A DNA stretch of 64,000 nt from Paenibacillus sp. Soil787. GTDB taxonomy: Bacteria; Bacillota; Bacilli; Paenibacillales; NBRC-103111. Below are positions 8,365 to 16,654 of this stretch, piece after piece (position 1 is the first letter of the stretch; each line of letters begins with the position of its first letter). Location: positions 62,001-126,000 of the forward strand of contig NZ_LMSP01000002.1 in the NCBI RefSeq assembly GCF_001429545.1, read 5' to 3'. Under the pieces are notes generated by a model. That model did not search any database and was not told the origin of the DNA. It worked only from the letters and a program-made list of their open reading frames with translations. The translations under genes were made by a program, and so were the position numbers.

Positions 8365-9470
8365 AGGAGCCTGTGCGCTTGGGCAGTTATCCAGCTTCCG
8401 ATGTGACATTTCTGCTTAAGGATTTGAGTGAGGTTAAGCTGGAAAAGTCGCTGGATGCGAGAGAATTAGCCATTCAATCTGGTACTCATTATTCAGAAAT
8501 GCTGCCGCAAGAGCATCTGCCAACGTCCGATTATTTACAATTATATCGAGAGACGCTGAAGATGTCGGCCAAGAAGGTTGCATTCGCAGTCGCTGCAACG
8601 GCAGAGCTTATTCGAACTAAGAAAGGACCGAACACGGTGCTGGTCTCTCTTGCGAGAGCGGGCACGCCGGTCGGTATTCTAATAAGACGTTACCTGCAAG
8701 AAGTACATCAGCTAGACTTGCCCCATTACAGCATCTCGATTATTCGAGGTAAAGGAATTGACGAGAACGCTTTGTTTTATATCCTGCAAAAGCATCCAGA
8801 CGCGAAGCTGCAATTCGTCGACGGGTGGACCGGCAAGGGAGCAATCCGTAAAGGGCTTATAGAGGCTTGCAGCAAGCTAGAACGAGATTACGGGGTCAAG
8901 CTGGACGATGATCTTGCTGTGCTTGCTGATCCTGGCCATTGCACGGATATGTTTGGAACGAGAGAGGATTTCTTGATTCCGAGTGCATGCTTGAATGCGG
9001 TGGTATCCGGTTTAATGAGTCGAACGGTGCTGCGTGAGGATCTCATTGGGCCTCATGACTTTCATGGTTCCAAATATTATAAAGAGTGGTTGGACCAGGA
9101 TCTCTCCAATCATTTTATTGCGGAGATTGTGCCTTTTTTTGGGGAAGTAGTGAAAGAAGCACAGCATAGTGCCTGGGAAACACTCCAGCATCCTCCAACG
9201 ATTTCATGGAAGGGTTTGCGAGATATTCAAGCGATTCAAAGCGAGTATCAGATTGCGGATATCAACTTGATCAAACCCGGTGTTGGAGAAACGACCCGCG
9301 TACTGCTCCGTAGAGTACCATGGCGGATATTAGTAGACCGATTAGACAATCCGAATATACGTCATATCATCCTATTAGCTGAAGCCAGGGACGTACCAAT
9401 AGAAGTGTACCCAGGTCTCACTTATTCCTGTTGTGGTATTATCAAATCCGTGAAAGGAGATGCCGAATGA
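8337..9470 (+). CDS. StiP-family protein with C-terminal PELOTA-type RNA-binding domain
   Basis: A 377-residue protein of the StiP family of Ter-linked operons, annotated in databases as a cysteine protease or as a divergent PRTase. Seen: LVSLARAGTPVGILIRR and HYSISIIRGKGIDENA in the N-terminal half, resembling phosphoribosyltransferase strands; VDGWTGKGAIRKG, which looks like a PRPP-loop variant; and a C-terminal segment (about 295-377) with the PELOTA-like alternating strands around IRHIILLAEARDVPIEVY. Start ATG 8337 has AAGGAG upstream. Overlaps the genes on both sides. Whether it is a protease, transferase or both is open; the Ter context is the firmest clue. Confidence 0.8.
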   Translation: MEDWRAKPIEEPVRLGSYPASDVTFLLKDLSEVKLEKSLDARELAIQSGTHYSEMLPQEHLPTSDYLQLYRETLKMSAKKVAFAVAATAELIRTKKGPNTVLVSLARAGTPVGILIRRYLQEVHQLDLPHYSISIIRGKGIDENALFYILQKHPDAKLQFVDGWTGKGAIRKGLIEACSKLERDYGVKLDDDLAVLADPGHCTDMFGTREDFLIPSACLNAVVSGLMSRTVLREDLIGPHDFHGSKYYKEWLDQDLSNHFIAEIVPFFGEVVKEAQHSAWETLQHPPTISWKGLRDIQAIQSEYQIADINLIKPGVGETTRVLLRRVPWRILVDRLDNPNIRHIILLAEARDVPIEVYPGLTYSCCGIIKSVKGDAE

Positions 9471-10303
9471 TATTTGCAAGCGATTTAGATCAAACGTTAA
9501 TCTATTCACAGCCTTTAGAGCGCGCCGAAGAATTAGGCGATCAGATTATTACAGCAGAACTCATTGACGGTAAAGTAAGATCGTATATGTCTTCAAGTTC
9601 TTATCAGCTGCTTCAAAAGTTGATGACTGAGCTCCTTTTCATCCCGGTAACGACACGAACCATGCTGCAGTACAAACGTATACATTTAATTAGTCAAATG
9701 TTGAAGCCCGCCTATGCCGTTACAAGCAACGGCGGAAATATTCTGATAGATGGGCAACCCGATCTGGAGTGGCAAGCCTCTGTTGTTGCTCGCGTTAGTG
9801 AATCAAGTGAGCATGTGCAGGACGTCAGGATACTGCTAGATCGTGTCCTTAGTCCGGAATGGGTCATCAGCTCTAGCTATTGCGACGAGCTATTTTTTTC
9901 CCATATTATTGACCGAGCAAAGATGCCGCTGGAGGAAGTTACTCAGATGAGTGCAGAACTTCAGCGTATGGGCTGGAGCACTTCCGTTCAAGGAAGAAAG
10001 GTCTATGTCGTTCCGCAAGTCGTTAATAAAAGAGATGCCGTTCAGCATCTCAAGCAATTAACAGGAGAGAGACAAGTTGTGGCATCTGGCGATTCCCTCT
10101 TGGATCAGATCTTGATTGATTTCGCTGATTTCTCTATCGTCCCTAGGCACGGAGAATTATTTCGACAAGAGCAGCTTCAACCGACGGGGAACTATTCATT
10201 TACCGAGGAATCCGGGATTTTCGCTACGGACGAAATACTTAAGTATGTGGAATCCGTAAACATAGAGCAAACGAATCTATTTGTCATAAAGGAGTCCTCA
10301 TGA
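9467..10303 (+). CDS. HAD-superfamily phosphatase of the Ter biosynthetic module
   Basis: A 278-residue Cof-like HAD hydrolase. Motif I is FASDLDQTLI near the N-terminus, motif II is PVTTRTM, and VASGDSLLDQILIDFADF near the C-terminus is motif IV. Such enzymes remove phosphate from sugar phosphates, nucleotides or similar metabolites. The ATG overlaps the previous stop (ATGA) and has AAGGAG upstream; the gene overlaps the ATP-grasp gene by four bases. In the operon it would plausibly dephosphorylate a ribose-phosphate-containing intermediate; this is inference. Confidence 0.85.
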   Translation: MIFASDLDQTLIYSQPLERAEELGDQIITAELIDGKVRSYMSSSSYQLLQKLMTELLFIPVTTRTMLQYKRIHLISQMLKPAYAVTSNGGNILIDGQPDLEWQASVVARVSESSEHVQDVRILLDRVLSPEWVISSSYCDELFFSHIIDRAKMPLEEVTQMSAELQRMGWSTSVQGRKVYVVPQVVNKRDAVQHLKQLTGERQVVASGDSLLDQILIDFADFSIVPRHGELFRQEQLQPTGNYSFTEESGIFATDEILKYVESVNIEQTNLFVIKESS

Positions 10304-11322
10304 AAAAAGTATGGTTTAACCGTTGGTTTTCGGTAGCTTTTCATTACATGAATAGCATTCGCAATAATGAAGATGGCGTCCAATTCAAAATGTACGCTAC
10401 TCATCCGGACCGTACTCATATGGCTCTGCAAGCGGCTGATTACGCGGATACCGAACCTGTTTTAGGCGATGATGATTATGTGGAGTTTGCCCTGGATTTT
10501 TGCAAAAAGCATGGCATTGATGTATTCATTCCCAGATTGCATATGTATGCCATTGCGAAGCAGATTGATTTGTTCGAAAAAGTTGGAACGAAAGTAACGG
10601 TTTGTCGCGACCTTGAGCTTTTAGAGAACTTATTGGAGAAACAAAAGTTTTATGAAGCCATCAGGGAAAAGAACATTATTGCAATCCCTGATTATCATGT
10701 GGTCAATACGGCAGATGAATTTATGACTGCCTATGAGGCGCTCGTAAGAGCAGGCCATCAGGTTTGTATGAAGCCAACGAATGCTGAGGGCGGTATGGGC
10801 TTCAGAATCATCAGTAATGGGCGGGATACATTAAGTGACCTATTCGGCACAGTTACTCCCTATCTCACTACGGAACAGGTCTACAAGACCTTATCATCCG
10901 TAGATCGTTTCGATGACTTGATGGTAATGGAACTATTAAACGGCTTTGAGTACAGCATCGATTGCTTAGCATCGGCTTCTGGGGAATTACTTGCCGCTGT
11001 GCCGCGTCGCAAAGCGGACGGACGGTTAAGGCTGCTGGAGGAAGTGCCTGAGCTGATCGAGATCGCACATCAGGTTGCTGCCACTTACAGGATCCCGTTT
11101 AATTACAACATTCAAGTGAAGTACAATCAGGGTGTGCCTAAATTACTTGAGATTAATCCGAGAATGTCTGGCGGTCTGCATGTGACTTGTCTATCTGGCA
11201 TTAATTTCCCCTATTTAGCAGTGAAATCAATTTTGGGTGAACATGTGGACATCCAAAAACCTAATTTTGGCACTCTGGCCAGTCATATTGAGAAATACGT
11301 TATTATGGATTTAAGCGAATAA
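10300..11322 (+). CDS. ATP-grasp ligase of the Ter biosynthetic module
   Basis: A 340-residue ATP-grasp protein. Seen: an N-terminal pre-ATP-grasp region, ATP-binding KPTNAEGGMGFRI, the acidic MVMELLNGFEYSID strand and the Mg2+-binding LLEINPRMSGG segment near the C-terminus. Enzymes of this fold join a carboxylate to an amine or thiol through an acyl phosphate. It closes the overlapping biosynthetic cassette (start overlaps previous stop by 4 bases). It likely adds an amino acid or another amine to the operon's unknown product. Followed after 62 bases by a small membrane peptide. Confidence 0.87.
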   Translation: MKKVWFNRWFSVAFHYMNSIRNNEDGVQFKMYATHPDRTHMALQAADYADTEPVLGDDDYVEFALDFCKKHGIDVFIPRLHMYAIAKQIDLFEKVGTKVTVCRDLELLENLLEKQKFYEAIREKNIIAIPDYHVVNTADEFMTAYEALVRAGHQVCMKPTNAEGGMGFRIISNGRDTLSDLFGTVTPYLTTEQVYKTLSSVDRFDDLMVMELLNGFEYSIDCLASASGELLAAVPRRKADGRLRLLEEVPELIEIAHQVAATYRIPFNYNIQVKYNQGVPKLLEINPRMSGGLHVTCLSGINFPYLAVKSILGEHVDIQKPNFGTLASHIEKYVIMDLSE

Positions 11323-11384
11323 AAGGAACCGTGCATCATATCTTTGAATATAGATGAACAAATCAGTCAAAGAAGGTGCACAGG

Positions 11385-11486
11385 ATGATCATAAGCGGGA
11401 TTATACTTTCTGGAATAATCATTGTGCTCATTGTCGTAGCAAGCGCTGAAAAAGCAGAATTTGTGTCTAAATTCATTGAAAAATAG
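11385..11486 (+). CDS. Small membrane peptide (33 aa) at the end of the Ter operon
   Basis: A 33-residue frame with one hydrophobic segment (about 2-20, rich in Ile/Val) and a short charged tail ending FIEK. An AAGGTG ribosome site lies six bases before the ATG. It sits between the ATP-grasp gene and a terminator, so it is probably the last gene of the Ter operon. No family recognised. Chance cannot be excluded for so short a frame, but start signal, composition and position agree. Confidence 0.5.
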   Translation: MIISGIILSGIIIVLIVVASAEKAEFVSKFIEK

Positions 11487-11494
11487 TCTTCTAT

Positions 11495-11520
11495 GAAACC
11501 TGAAAAGGTTTCTTTTTTTT
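11495..11520 (+). terminator. Rho-independent terminator of the Ter operon
   Basis: GAAACC-TGAAAA-GGTTTC stem-loop followed by eight T, nine bases after the small membrane gene. Confidence 0.8.
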
Positions 11521-11576
11521 GTTATGATTTGGTAGAATATAAGAATAGATTCGTAAGCTGGTGAGGGGGCTGTACG

Positions 11577-12146
11577 TTGCTGGATTTTACATTTGAGATT
11601 GTTGACGAGTCCACAATTAATACCAGAATTTTGTATGCCAACGAATGGTTCACTTTCAATATATATGAGAAAGATCATGTTTGGACACTTCATCCCTTTG
11701 ATGGTATGTTAATACGGAATAAAGATATGTGTCAGCTTGTGATTAATGAGCTGCTCAAAAATAAATACTTTCATGTCATGTGCGCGAAAGAGAATATCCT
11801 ATTGTCAGAGCTGCGGACGACGGTTGATTTAAGTAATAGAACGAGCACATCTACACCTATTCCTTCACCTAGAGATGATCGACTGGATGAAGAGCTTCCA
11901 GACGATATAAAGTCATTTATGGATTATCATACCTTGGATGAAATTATAGACATGGAGAAACAAATTATTCTTAAACGAATGACTTTTTACAAACAAATGC
12001 TAGAAGCCATGTTCATGCAAGGGGCCGGACCGGCGGACGAGGAATTTATCCAGATTCAATCCATTTATGTGATGTGGAAAGGATCGTATGAGAAAATGAG
12101 TGGGTTAAGCGATCAAGATTTGTCTGGTGGGAAGAAGAGATGGTAG
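11577..12146 (+). CDS. Hypothetical protein (189 aa)
   Basis: No family recognised. A soluble, acidic protein with a beta-rich N-terminal half (about residues 1-80), a Ser/Thr/Pro-rich spacer (about 88-100) and a helical C-terminal half including TLDEIIDMEKQIILKRMTFY. Starts at TTG 11577 after GTGAGGGGG. It has its own terminator and lies after the Ter operon terminator, so it is a separate unit. Nothing in sequence links it to tellurite stress beyond position. Confidence 0.65.
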   Translation: MLDFTFEIVDESTINTRILYANEWFTFNIYEKDHVWTLHPFDGMLIRNKDMCQLVINELLKNKYFHVMCAKENILLSELRTTVDLSNRTSTSTPIPSPRDDRLDEELPDDIKSFMDYHTLDEIIDMEKQIILKRMTFYKQMLEAMFMQGAGPADEEFIQIQSIYVMWKGSYEKMSGLSDQDLSGGKKRW

Positions 12147-12186
12147 TATAGAGGAAGCCCTAAATACCAAAGAGTAAATGTTCAAA

Positions 12187-12208
12187 AAGCCGTAAGGCTT
12201 ATTTTTTT
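12187..12208 (+). terminator. Rho-independent terminator
   Basis: AAGCC-GTAA-GGCTT followed by ATTTTTTT, 40 bases after the hypothetical gene's stop. Confidence 0.75.
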
Positions 12209-12211
12209 GTA

Positions 12212-12301
12212 GATAAGAAAGTATAAGTTTTATACTTTTGCTTCGCATCTACCTTGACAAACGCGCTCGTCCTAGAAGAACGACGGAGTCGTTTATCCTT
12301 G
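12212..12301 (+). repeat. 90-bp dispersed repeat (family 2, copy A)
   Basis: Nearly identical to 46564-46651 (about 50 consecutive identical bases) and similar to 47772-47860. Contains an AAGTATAA...TTATACTT palindrome and a later CTCGTC...GACGGAG stem. It ends 30 bases before the pentapeptide-repeat gene start. Confidence 0.88.
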
Positions 12302-12331
12302 GCCCTATCACTTGATATAAAGGAGTACCAG

Positions 12332-12976
12332 ATGAGCATTCCCAAAATAGAAACACCGAAGATCCCCAAAGAAATACCTGCCATTACACTGCCGAATGTG
12401 GAACTACAGCCGGAAGATAGTTTTCATACAGGCCTAATAAGTGATTGTATCATTGACAATCAGTCCGCATATAAAGTCGCGTTTGATAAAGTGATATTTC
12501 GGAATGTCACATTTACTCGGATATCGATGAAAGACATAGAGCTGACAGATGTTATTTTCGAGAAATGCGATCTATCCAACGTTGATTTTGGTGAAGCTAC
12601 AATCCATCGGACTGAATTTAGAAACTGCAAAATCATGGGCATTGACCTGACAGAAGCAACCATCCGAAACGTCTTATTCCATACTTGCTTGGCCGACTAT
12701 GCGACCTTTCGTATGGCTAATTTTAAGCAGATTATTTTTCAGGAGTGTTCGCTTTTAAGTGCCGATTTCTACGAATCCACGCTGCAAAAAGTGTATTTCG
12801 ATAATTGTCAGCTGGACCGGGCACAATTCACGGGTGTGAAGCTTGCAGGAATTGATATCAGCAGCTGTGAATTCACATGTTTAGGTGTGAGCATAGAGGA
12901 TTTGCGCGGCTGCATCATTTCGAGGGGACAAGCCTCAGTTTTTGCAAGTCTTTTTGGACTTATATTGAAGGAATAA
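12332..12976 (+). CDS. Pentapeptide-repeat-like protein
   Basis: A 214-residue protein. After a Pro/Ile-rich N-terminus (PKIETPKIPKEIPAI) it shows five-residue periodicity of the type (F/V)xxCx(L/F), for example IFEKCDLSNVDFGEATIHRT and FRNCKIMGIDLTEATI, which predicts a right-handed quadrilateral beta-helix. Such proteins vary widely in role; some mimic DNA and protect gyrase. Start ATG 12332 has AAGGAG upstream; the in-frame extension to 12254 runs through the family 2 repeat and lacks a ribosome site. Specific function unknown. Confidence 0.78.
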   Translation: MSIPKIETPKIPKEIPAITLPNVELQPEDSFHTGLISDCIIDNQSAYKVAFDKVIFRNVTFTRISMKDIELTDVIFEKCDLSNVDFGEATIHRTEFRNCKIMGIDLTEATIRNVLFHTCLADYATFRMANFKQIIFQECSLLSADFYESTLQKVYFDNCQLDRAQFTGVKLAGIDISSCEFTCLGVSIEDLRGCIISRGQASVFASLFGLILKE

Positions 12977-13038
12977 GGGGAAATAATAAAGGAAATTGCT
13001 CCGGCAGCCAAGTATATCCGTGAAATGAGGAGTTAACC

Positions 13039-13599
13039 TTGAAATTCGGCTTTGATATCGATGATACACTTATTAATTTAAGAGAACATGCCTTTCATAT
13101 TTATAACCATAAGTTAAAGCATAATATTGGCTTGGACGCGTTCCATGCCTTAACGACGATGGAAATCCACAGTGCCTTCGGTTTGACGAAAGAAGAAGGT
13201 GGCAAGCTGTGGTCTAGCCTCCGCGATGACATTTATTATTCTCAGTGTCCTTCTTTTCCACACGCCGTTGACATCTTGCAGGAACTAGTGCATCAAGGTC
13301 ATGAGGTGTACTATATCACGGCAAGGGCCAAAGAGCATACTGACCGAACGAAAAACTGGTTAATAACCAATGGTTTCCCAGTGGTTGAGGGACATTTTTA
13401 TTGTGGGATGAGTGATTCCGAGAAAGTACATATTATTGAAAAACTGAACTTGGATTATTATTTTGATGATAAACCGGCCGTTCTGGAAACCTTGTCTCAC
13501 CTCCCATTGAACATATACGTGAAAGATAGATCGTATAATCAGCACTTGAAATTGCCTAGGATTGTATCTTGGGATGAACTTCGAGAAATTATAAAATGA
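13039..13599 (+). CDS. HAD-family 5' nucleotidase-like protein
   Basis: A 186-residue HAD phosphatase of the 5'(3')-deoxyribonucleotidase / YqfW-like group. Motif I FGFDIDDTLI is at residues 3-12, motif II YYITAR is central, and motif IV is LDYYFDDKPAV near 150. It starts with TTG 13039, preceded by GAGGAGT. Expected activity is dephosphorylation of a nucleoside monophosphate or related compound. It stands alone with a terminator behind it; no operon partner is apparent. Confidence 0.8.
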   Translation: MKFGFDIDDTLINLREHAFHIYNHKLKHNIGLDAFHALTTMEIHSAFGLTKEEGGKLWSSLRDDIYYSQCPSFPHAVDILQELVHQGHEVYYITARAKEHTDRTKNWLITNGFPVVEGHFYCGMSDSEKVHIIEKLNLDYYFDDKPAVLETLSHLPLNIYVKDRSYNQHLKLPRIVSWDELREIIK

Positions 13600-13616
13600 A
13601 ACACTCAAAGCTGAAC

Positions 13617-13645
13617 TCCTTATTGTCAAGGGGTTCAGCTTTTTA
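13617..13645 (+). terminator. Rho-independent terminator
   Basis: AAGCTGAAC...GTTCAGCTT stem around TTATTGTCAAG, then TTTTT, after the nucleotidase stop. Confidence 0.8.
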
Positions 13646-13759
13646 CCCCTTTTACTTGATTTACAATAAATACATGCGTAGATAATCATCCAAAGACATT
13701 CTTTCCTTATTGTCAGTCTATGAGGGAAAACTTTCCACAAGAGTAGAGGAGATAGATTA

Positions 13760-14623
13760 ATGTTAAAGAAAAATGCAATGATGGTCGTCCTTATGGCCGT
13801 AGTAGGAACTAGTTTACTTGCTAGTCTAGGCGGAACACCCCAGCCTGTAGCAGCTGCAAGCAACATGGTACCGAATTATGAAGTTAAGCTTCTCCTTAAT
13901 CCAAGTGAAGTTCTTGGGTCAGACTTTAAACTTACAAGCAGCGTTAAGAGTGCATTTGGCATGCCTGATAGCGTGACCAAGATGAACGTCCAGTTCATGG
14001 ACACGAACGCCAAGGATATTTATAACAATGGGTGGAGTCCAAGGATTCGTAAGACAGAGGGAGAAAACGACTTCGAGCTTACCTACAAAAAGCGCTATGC
14101 AGTTATTGGCAACGATATTAATGGTGCCTTAACACTCGCTAACCAACAAGGCTTTGATTCCAGCGATACAGGTTATGAAGCGCAAGTCGAGTGGGGATAT
14201 CAGAAGAAAACACTAAGTATCACACGTCCAAAGACAGGTAGTAAATCAGGTTATAGCGGTATGGATCTCCCTAACCTGGCCGATTCCCGCAGTCTTCTGA
14301 TTAATAATGCACCTGATAAATTTAATAATTGGCTTTACAGTGGTTGGGGGACTAGCAAGCTTGCCTCTTCTCGTGTCTACGGTCCGGTTCTAGCCAAACG
14401 TTCAATCGGAACATGGAGCGGCCAACAGCTTTATATCGAAGTATGGCCAATTCTTAACGCAGCTGGTACAGGAATTGAATACATTGTTGAAGCTTCATTT
14501 AAAACAAATAGTGAATCGACGGCATCTACTAAGCACGATGAATTAATTACCTATCTACAAAATAAAGGCTGGTTCCTCGCTCAAGATTCACTAAAAACAC
14601 AACTAATTATGGATCGGTATTAA
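13760..14623 (+). CDS. Exported protein with CYTH-like features
   Basis: A 287-residue protein with a signal peptide (Lys residues 3-4, hydrophobic core, cleavage near VAAAS at about residue 33). The mature part begins NYEVKLLLNP and continues with VQFMDTNAKDIYNNGW, RIRKTEGENDFELTYKKRY and a C-terminal IEYIVEASFKT strand. This order of an ExK-like first strand, an FxDT...L/IYNxGWxxRIRK segment and an ELTYKK strand resembles CYTH (adenylate cyclase/thiamine-triphosphatase) domains. CYTH enzymes are normally cytosolic, so an exported one would be odd. The assignment is tentative; it could be a distant homologue without catalysis. Ribosome site GAGGAGAT upstream; no operon partner. Confidence 0.6.
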   Translation: MLKKNAMMVVLMAVVGTSLLASLGGTPQPVAAASNMVPNYEVKLLLNPSEVLGSDFKLTSSVKSAFGMPDSVTKMNVQFMDTNAKDIYNNGWSPRIRKTEGENDFELTYKKRYAVIGNDINGALTLANQQGFDSSDTGYEAQVEWGYQKKTLSITRPKTGSKSGYSGMDLPNLADSRSLLINNAPDKFNNWLYSGWGTSKLASSRVYGPVLAKRSIGTWSGQQLYIEVWPILNAAGTGIEYIVEASFKTNSESTASTKHDELITYLQNKGWFLAQDSLKTQLIMDRY

Positions 14624-14740
14624 AAACATTGCAATAGACGCCGAACATAAAACGAACCAAGATCAAGAATAATGAACAAGGACAAATGAATCCGAGAACC
14701 AGAACCATAACCAGAACCAGAACGAAGAACGAGGAACAGA

Positions 14741-14780
<40 letters not shown>

Positions 14781-14915
14781 CAAGATTAAAGAACCGATCC
14801 GAGAACTAAGAAGCAAGAAGCAAGAAGGAATAACCTACGAAACATGGAACAAGAATCAATGATCAAGCACCGAACATCAAGCACTATGATTCAAAATCCA
14901 TGAATCGATTGCCCT

Positions 14916-14948
14916 GACCACCTTTCAACAAAGGTGGTCTTTCTCTTC
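14916..14948 (+). terminator. Rho-independent terminator
   Basis: GACCACCTT-TCAACA-AAGGTGGTC stem followed by TTTCTCTT. It is 293 bases after the CYTH-like gene, so the low-complexity stretch may be transcribed as its 3' untranslated region. Confidence 0.75.
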
Positions 14949-15004
14949 TAGTCGCCTATATCCACTATCCCTTTAACTCAGAATGAATGAAGTCATGACT
15001 AAAC

Positions 15005-15112
15005 GAATGAAAATATGAATGAAAATATGAACGAAAATATGAATGAAAATATGAACGAAAATATGAACGAAAATATGAACGGAAATATGAACGAAAATAT
15101 GAATGAAAATAT
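15005..15112. repeat. 12-bp tandem repeat, nine units
   Basis: Nine consecutive 12-base units of the form GAAYGAAAATAT with only C/T and one A/G variation. One plus-strand frame reads a repeated Met-Asn-Glu-Asn; the minus frame reads repeated His-Ile-Phe. No ribosome site supports either as a gene. Confidence 0.9.
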
Positions 15113-15115
15113 AAA

Positions 15116-15151
<36 letters not shown>

Positions 15152-15214
15152 TGTTTCTAAGTATGTAATACATGTGTAATATGATCATGTTGTTTTCAAT
15201 TGAAACTAGAGTTT

Positions 15215-16077
15215 CTATGAACTACTTAATTGATAGCCTGCGGGTTTGATGCAGAGATGCACTAAACGGGAAAAAATAGGTATGTTTTTTGAAGAAAGGT
15301 TTAGTCGATAACTAAATTCGTCTAAGTACTTTTGTAAATGTTTGGGTCCGAGGCCATGGAAGGTATTATTTATCCATTTACTAGCTTGTTTAGCGAATAC
15401 GAGCAATGGGCGAAGTCGTGCGGGGGTGTAAAAACCTGTGACAATCTCAATTTTTTGGGTATCGGATTCAATGTGCTGTTGATGGAAGGCTTTTGTTTCA
15501 AAACGGGGAATATGTTTTTCTTTTGGATTCGCAAGAAGAACGTGCTTTATTTTGAGGTAATTAGATTCATTCCATTCATTAACTGAAGAGCCAATGAGAA
15601 GAAGGTGCTCTTGCGGATGTTTGTGAACAGAAGGATTATAAGGCCGTCCATAGATAGCCGAATTAATACAAACTGAGCCCGAAAGCAAAGTTTGATTATC
15701 GGAGCTATGAATCATAGATCGGATTTTGTGTAAAATTAGCCAGGCAGTTTTATAAGTTACCTTAATAAGTTTAGAAAGTTCGGTTGCGGTTATACCTTTA
15801 TTTGTGCGAGAGAAAAGAAAAAGAGCCAGCATCCATTTACTTAGTTCAGTTCGGCTTCCCTCCATAATAGTCCCGGAAATAAGAGACGTTTGATGTCGAC
15901 AGTAACAGCATTCGTAAAGAGGAAGACGACGGGTAGTTGTCACATAAGCATGATTGTGTTTACAAGCGGGCAGCTAAAACCTTCAGGCCACTTAGTATGG
16001 AAAATATACTCGATGCAAGCACTATCAGTTGAAAAATGATTTTGAAATTGATCAAGTGACATACTTGCAAAATTCAT
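15215..16077 (-). pseudogene. Degenerate IS1595 (ISXO2-like) transposase, frameshifted
   Basis: Reading from ATG 16077, the N-terminus (MNFASMSLDQFQNHF, then WPEGFSC) is typical of ISXO2-like transposases. The frame breaks near 15965-15975: restoring one missing base turns it into CPACKHNHAY and joins the remaining 242 codons, which include ECCYCRHQTSLISGT, a helix-turn-helix-like segment and the C-terminal YLDEFSYRLN motif. The first catalytic acid, normally in an (I/V)DEx(Y/F)xGG motif, is replaced: the region reads VCINSAIYGRP. The break and the lost acid indicate a dead element. No clear terminal inverted repeats were found. Confidence 0.78.
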
Positions 16078-16089
16078 ATGCACCTCTCC

Positions 16090-16640
16090 ATAGCACCAAT
16101 ATGGGAATATATGTTCTTATCTATATCATACCAAACATATGATCTTATATCAAGGGGAAATGGAAAATATTTGTTTGGAGATCGGATTATTTTTGATTTC
16201 TGAGTGATTGGGATAGTGTCCATAGAAGTGGAGAAAAGTGGGGTTGGATGCAAAGTGAGGTGACGGCATATGAGAGGAAGTTGAGAACGATGTGTAGCGG
16301 GAGTGAGTTTATACGAATTAGGCGCATATGTGAAGAAGCTGAGATTATGGGTCGCAGATATGAGAAGACGCGGAGACGATACGATCCAGATTTGAGAGGA
16401 TACTAAATGAAGGGGATAATTTAAAAGAGGATAAGCAGGTTAGGGATTTGGATTCAGATAAGATAATGTTCAGACGATATGGGATGCGCATGGATCAGGC
16501 ACAAATGGAATGGGGACGGAGAATAGATAGGTTAACAAAGGAACTGAACGTATGAGCGTTGATAGGACTTGCTGTAGGGAACGTGTCTTCTTTTTCACTC
16601 CATGTCCGCATAAGGTAGTACTAATTGATTTAAGTGGCTA
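16090..16640. other. Intergenic stretch without recognisable gene
   Basis: About 550 bases between the transposase remnant and yunB. No credible frame with a ribosome site was seen. It contains AT-rich palindromic words near 16110-16150 (ATATGTTCTTATC and CATATGATCTTATA) and then purine-rich GAG/GGA sequence. It may be decayed mobile-element DNA. Confidence 0.5.
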
Positions 16641-16654
16641 GGGGAGGGAATGGG

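Noticed and set aside
15338..15586. Plus-strand frame of 82 codons
   Set aside because: Antisense to the transposase remnant.
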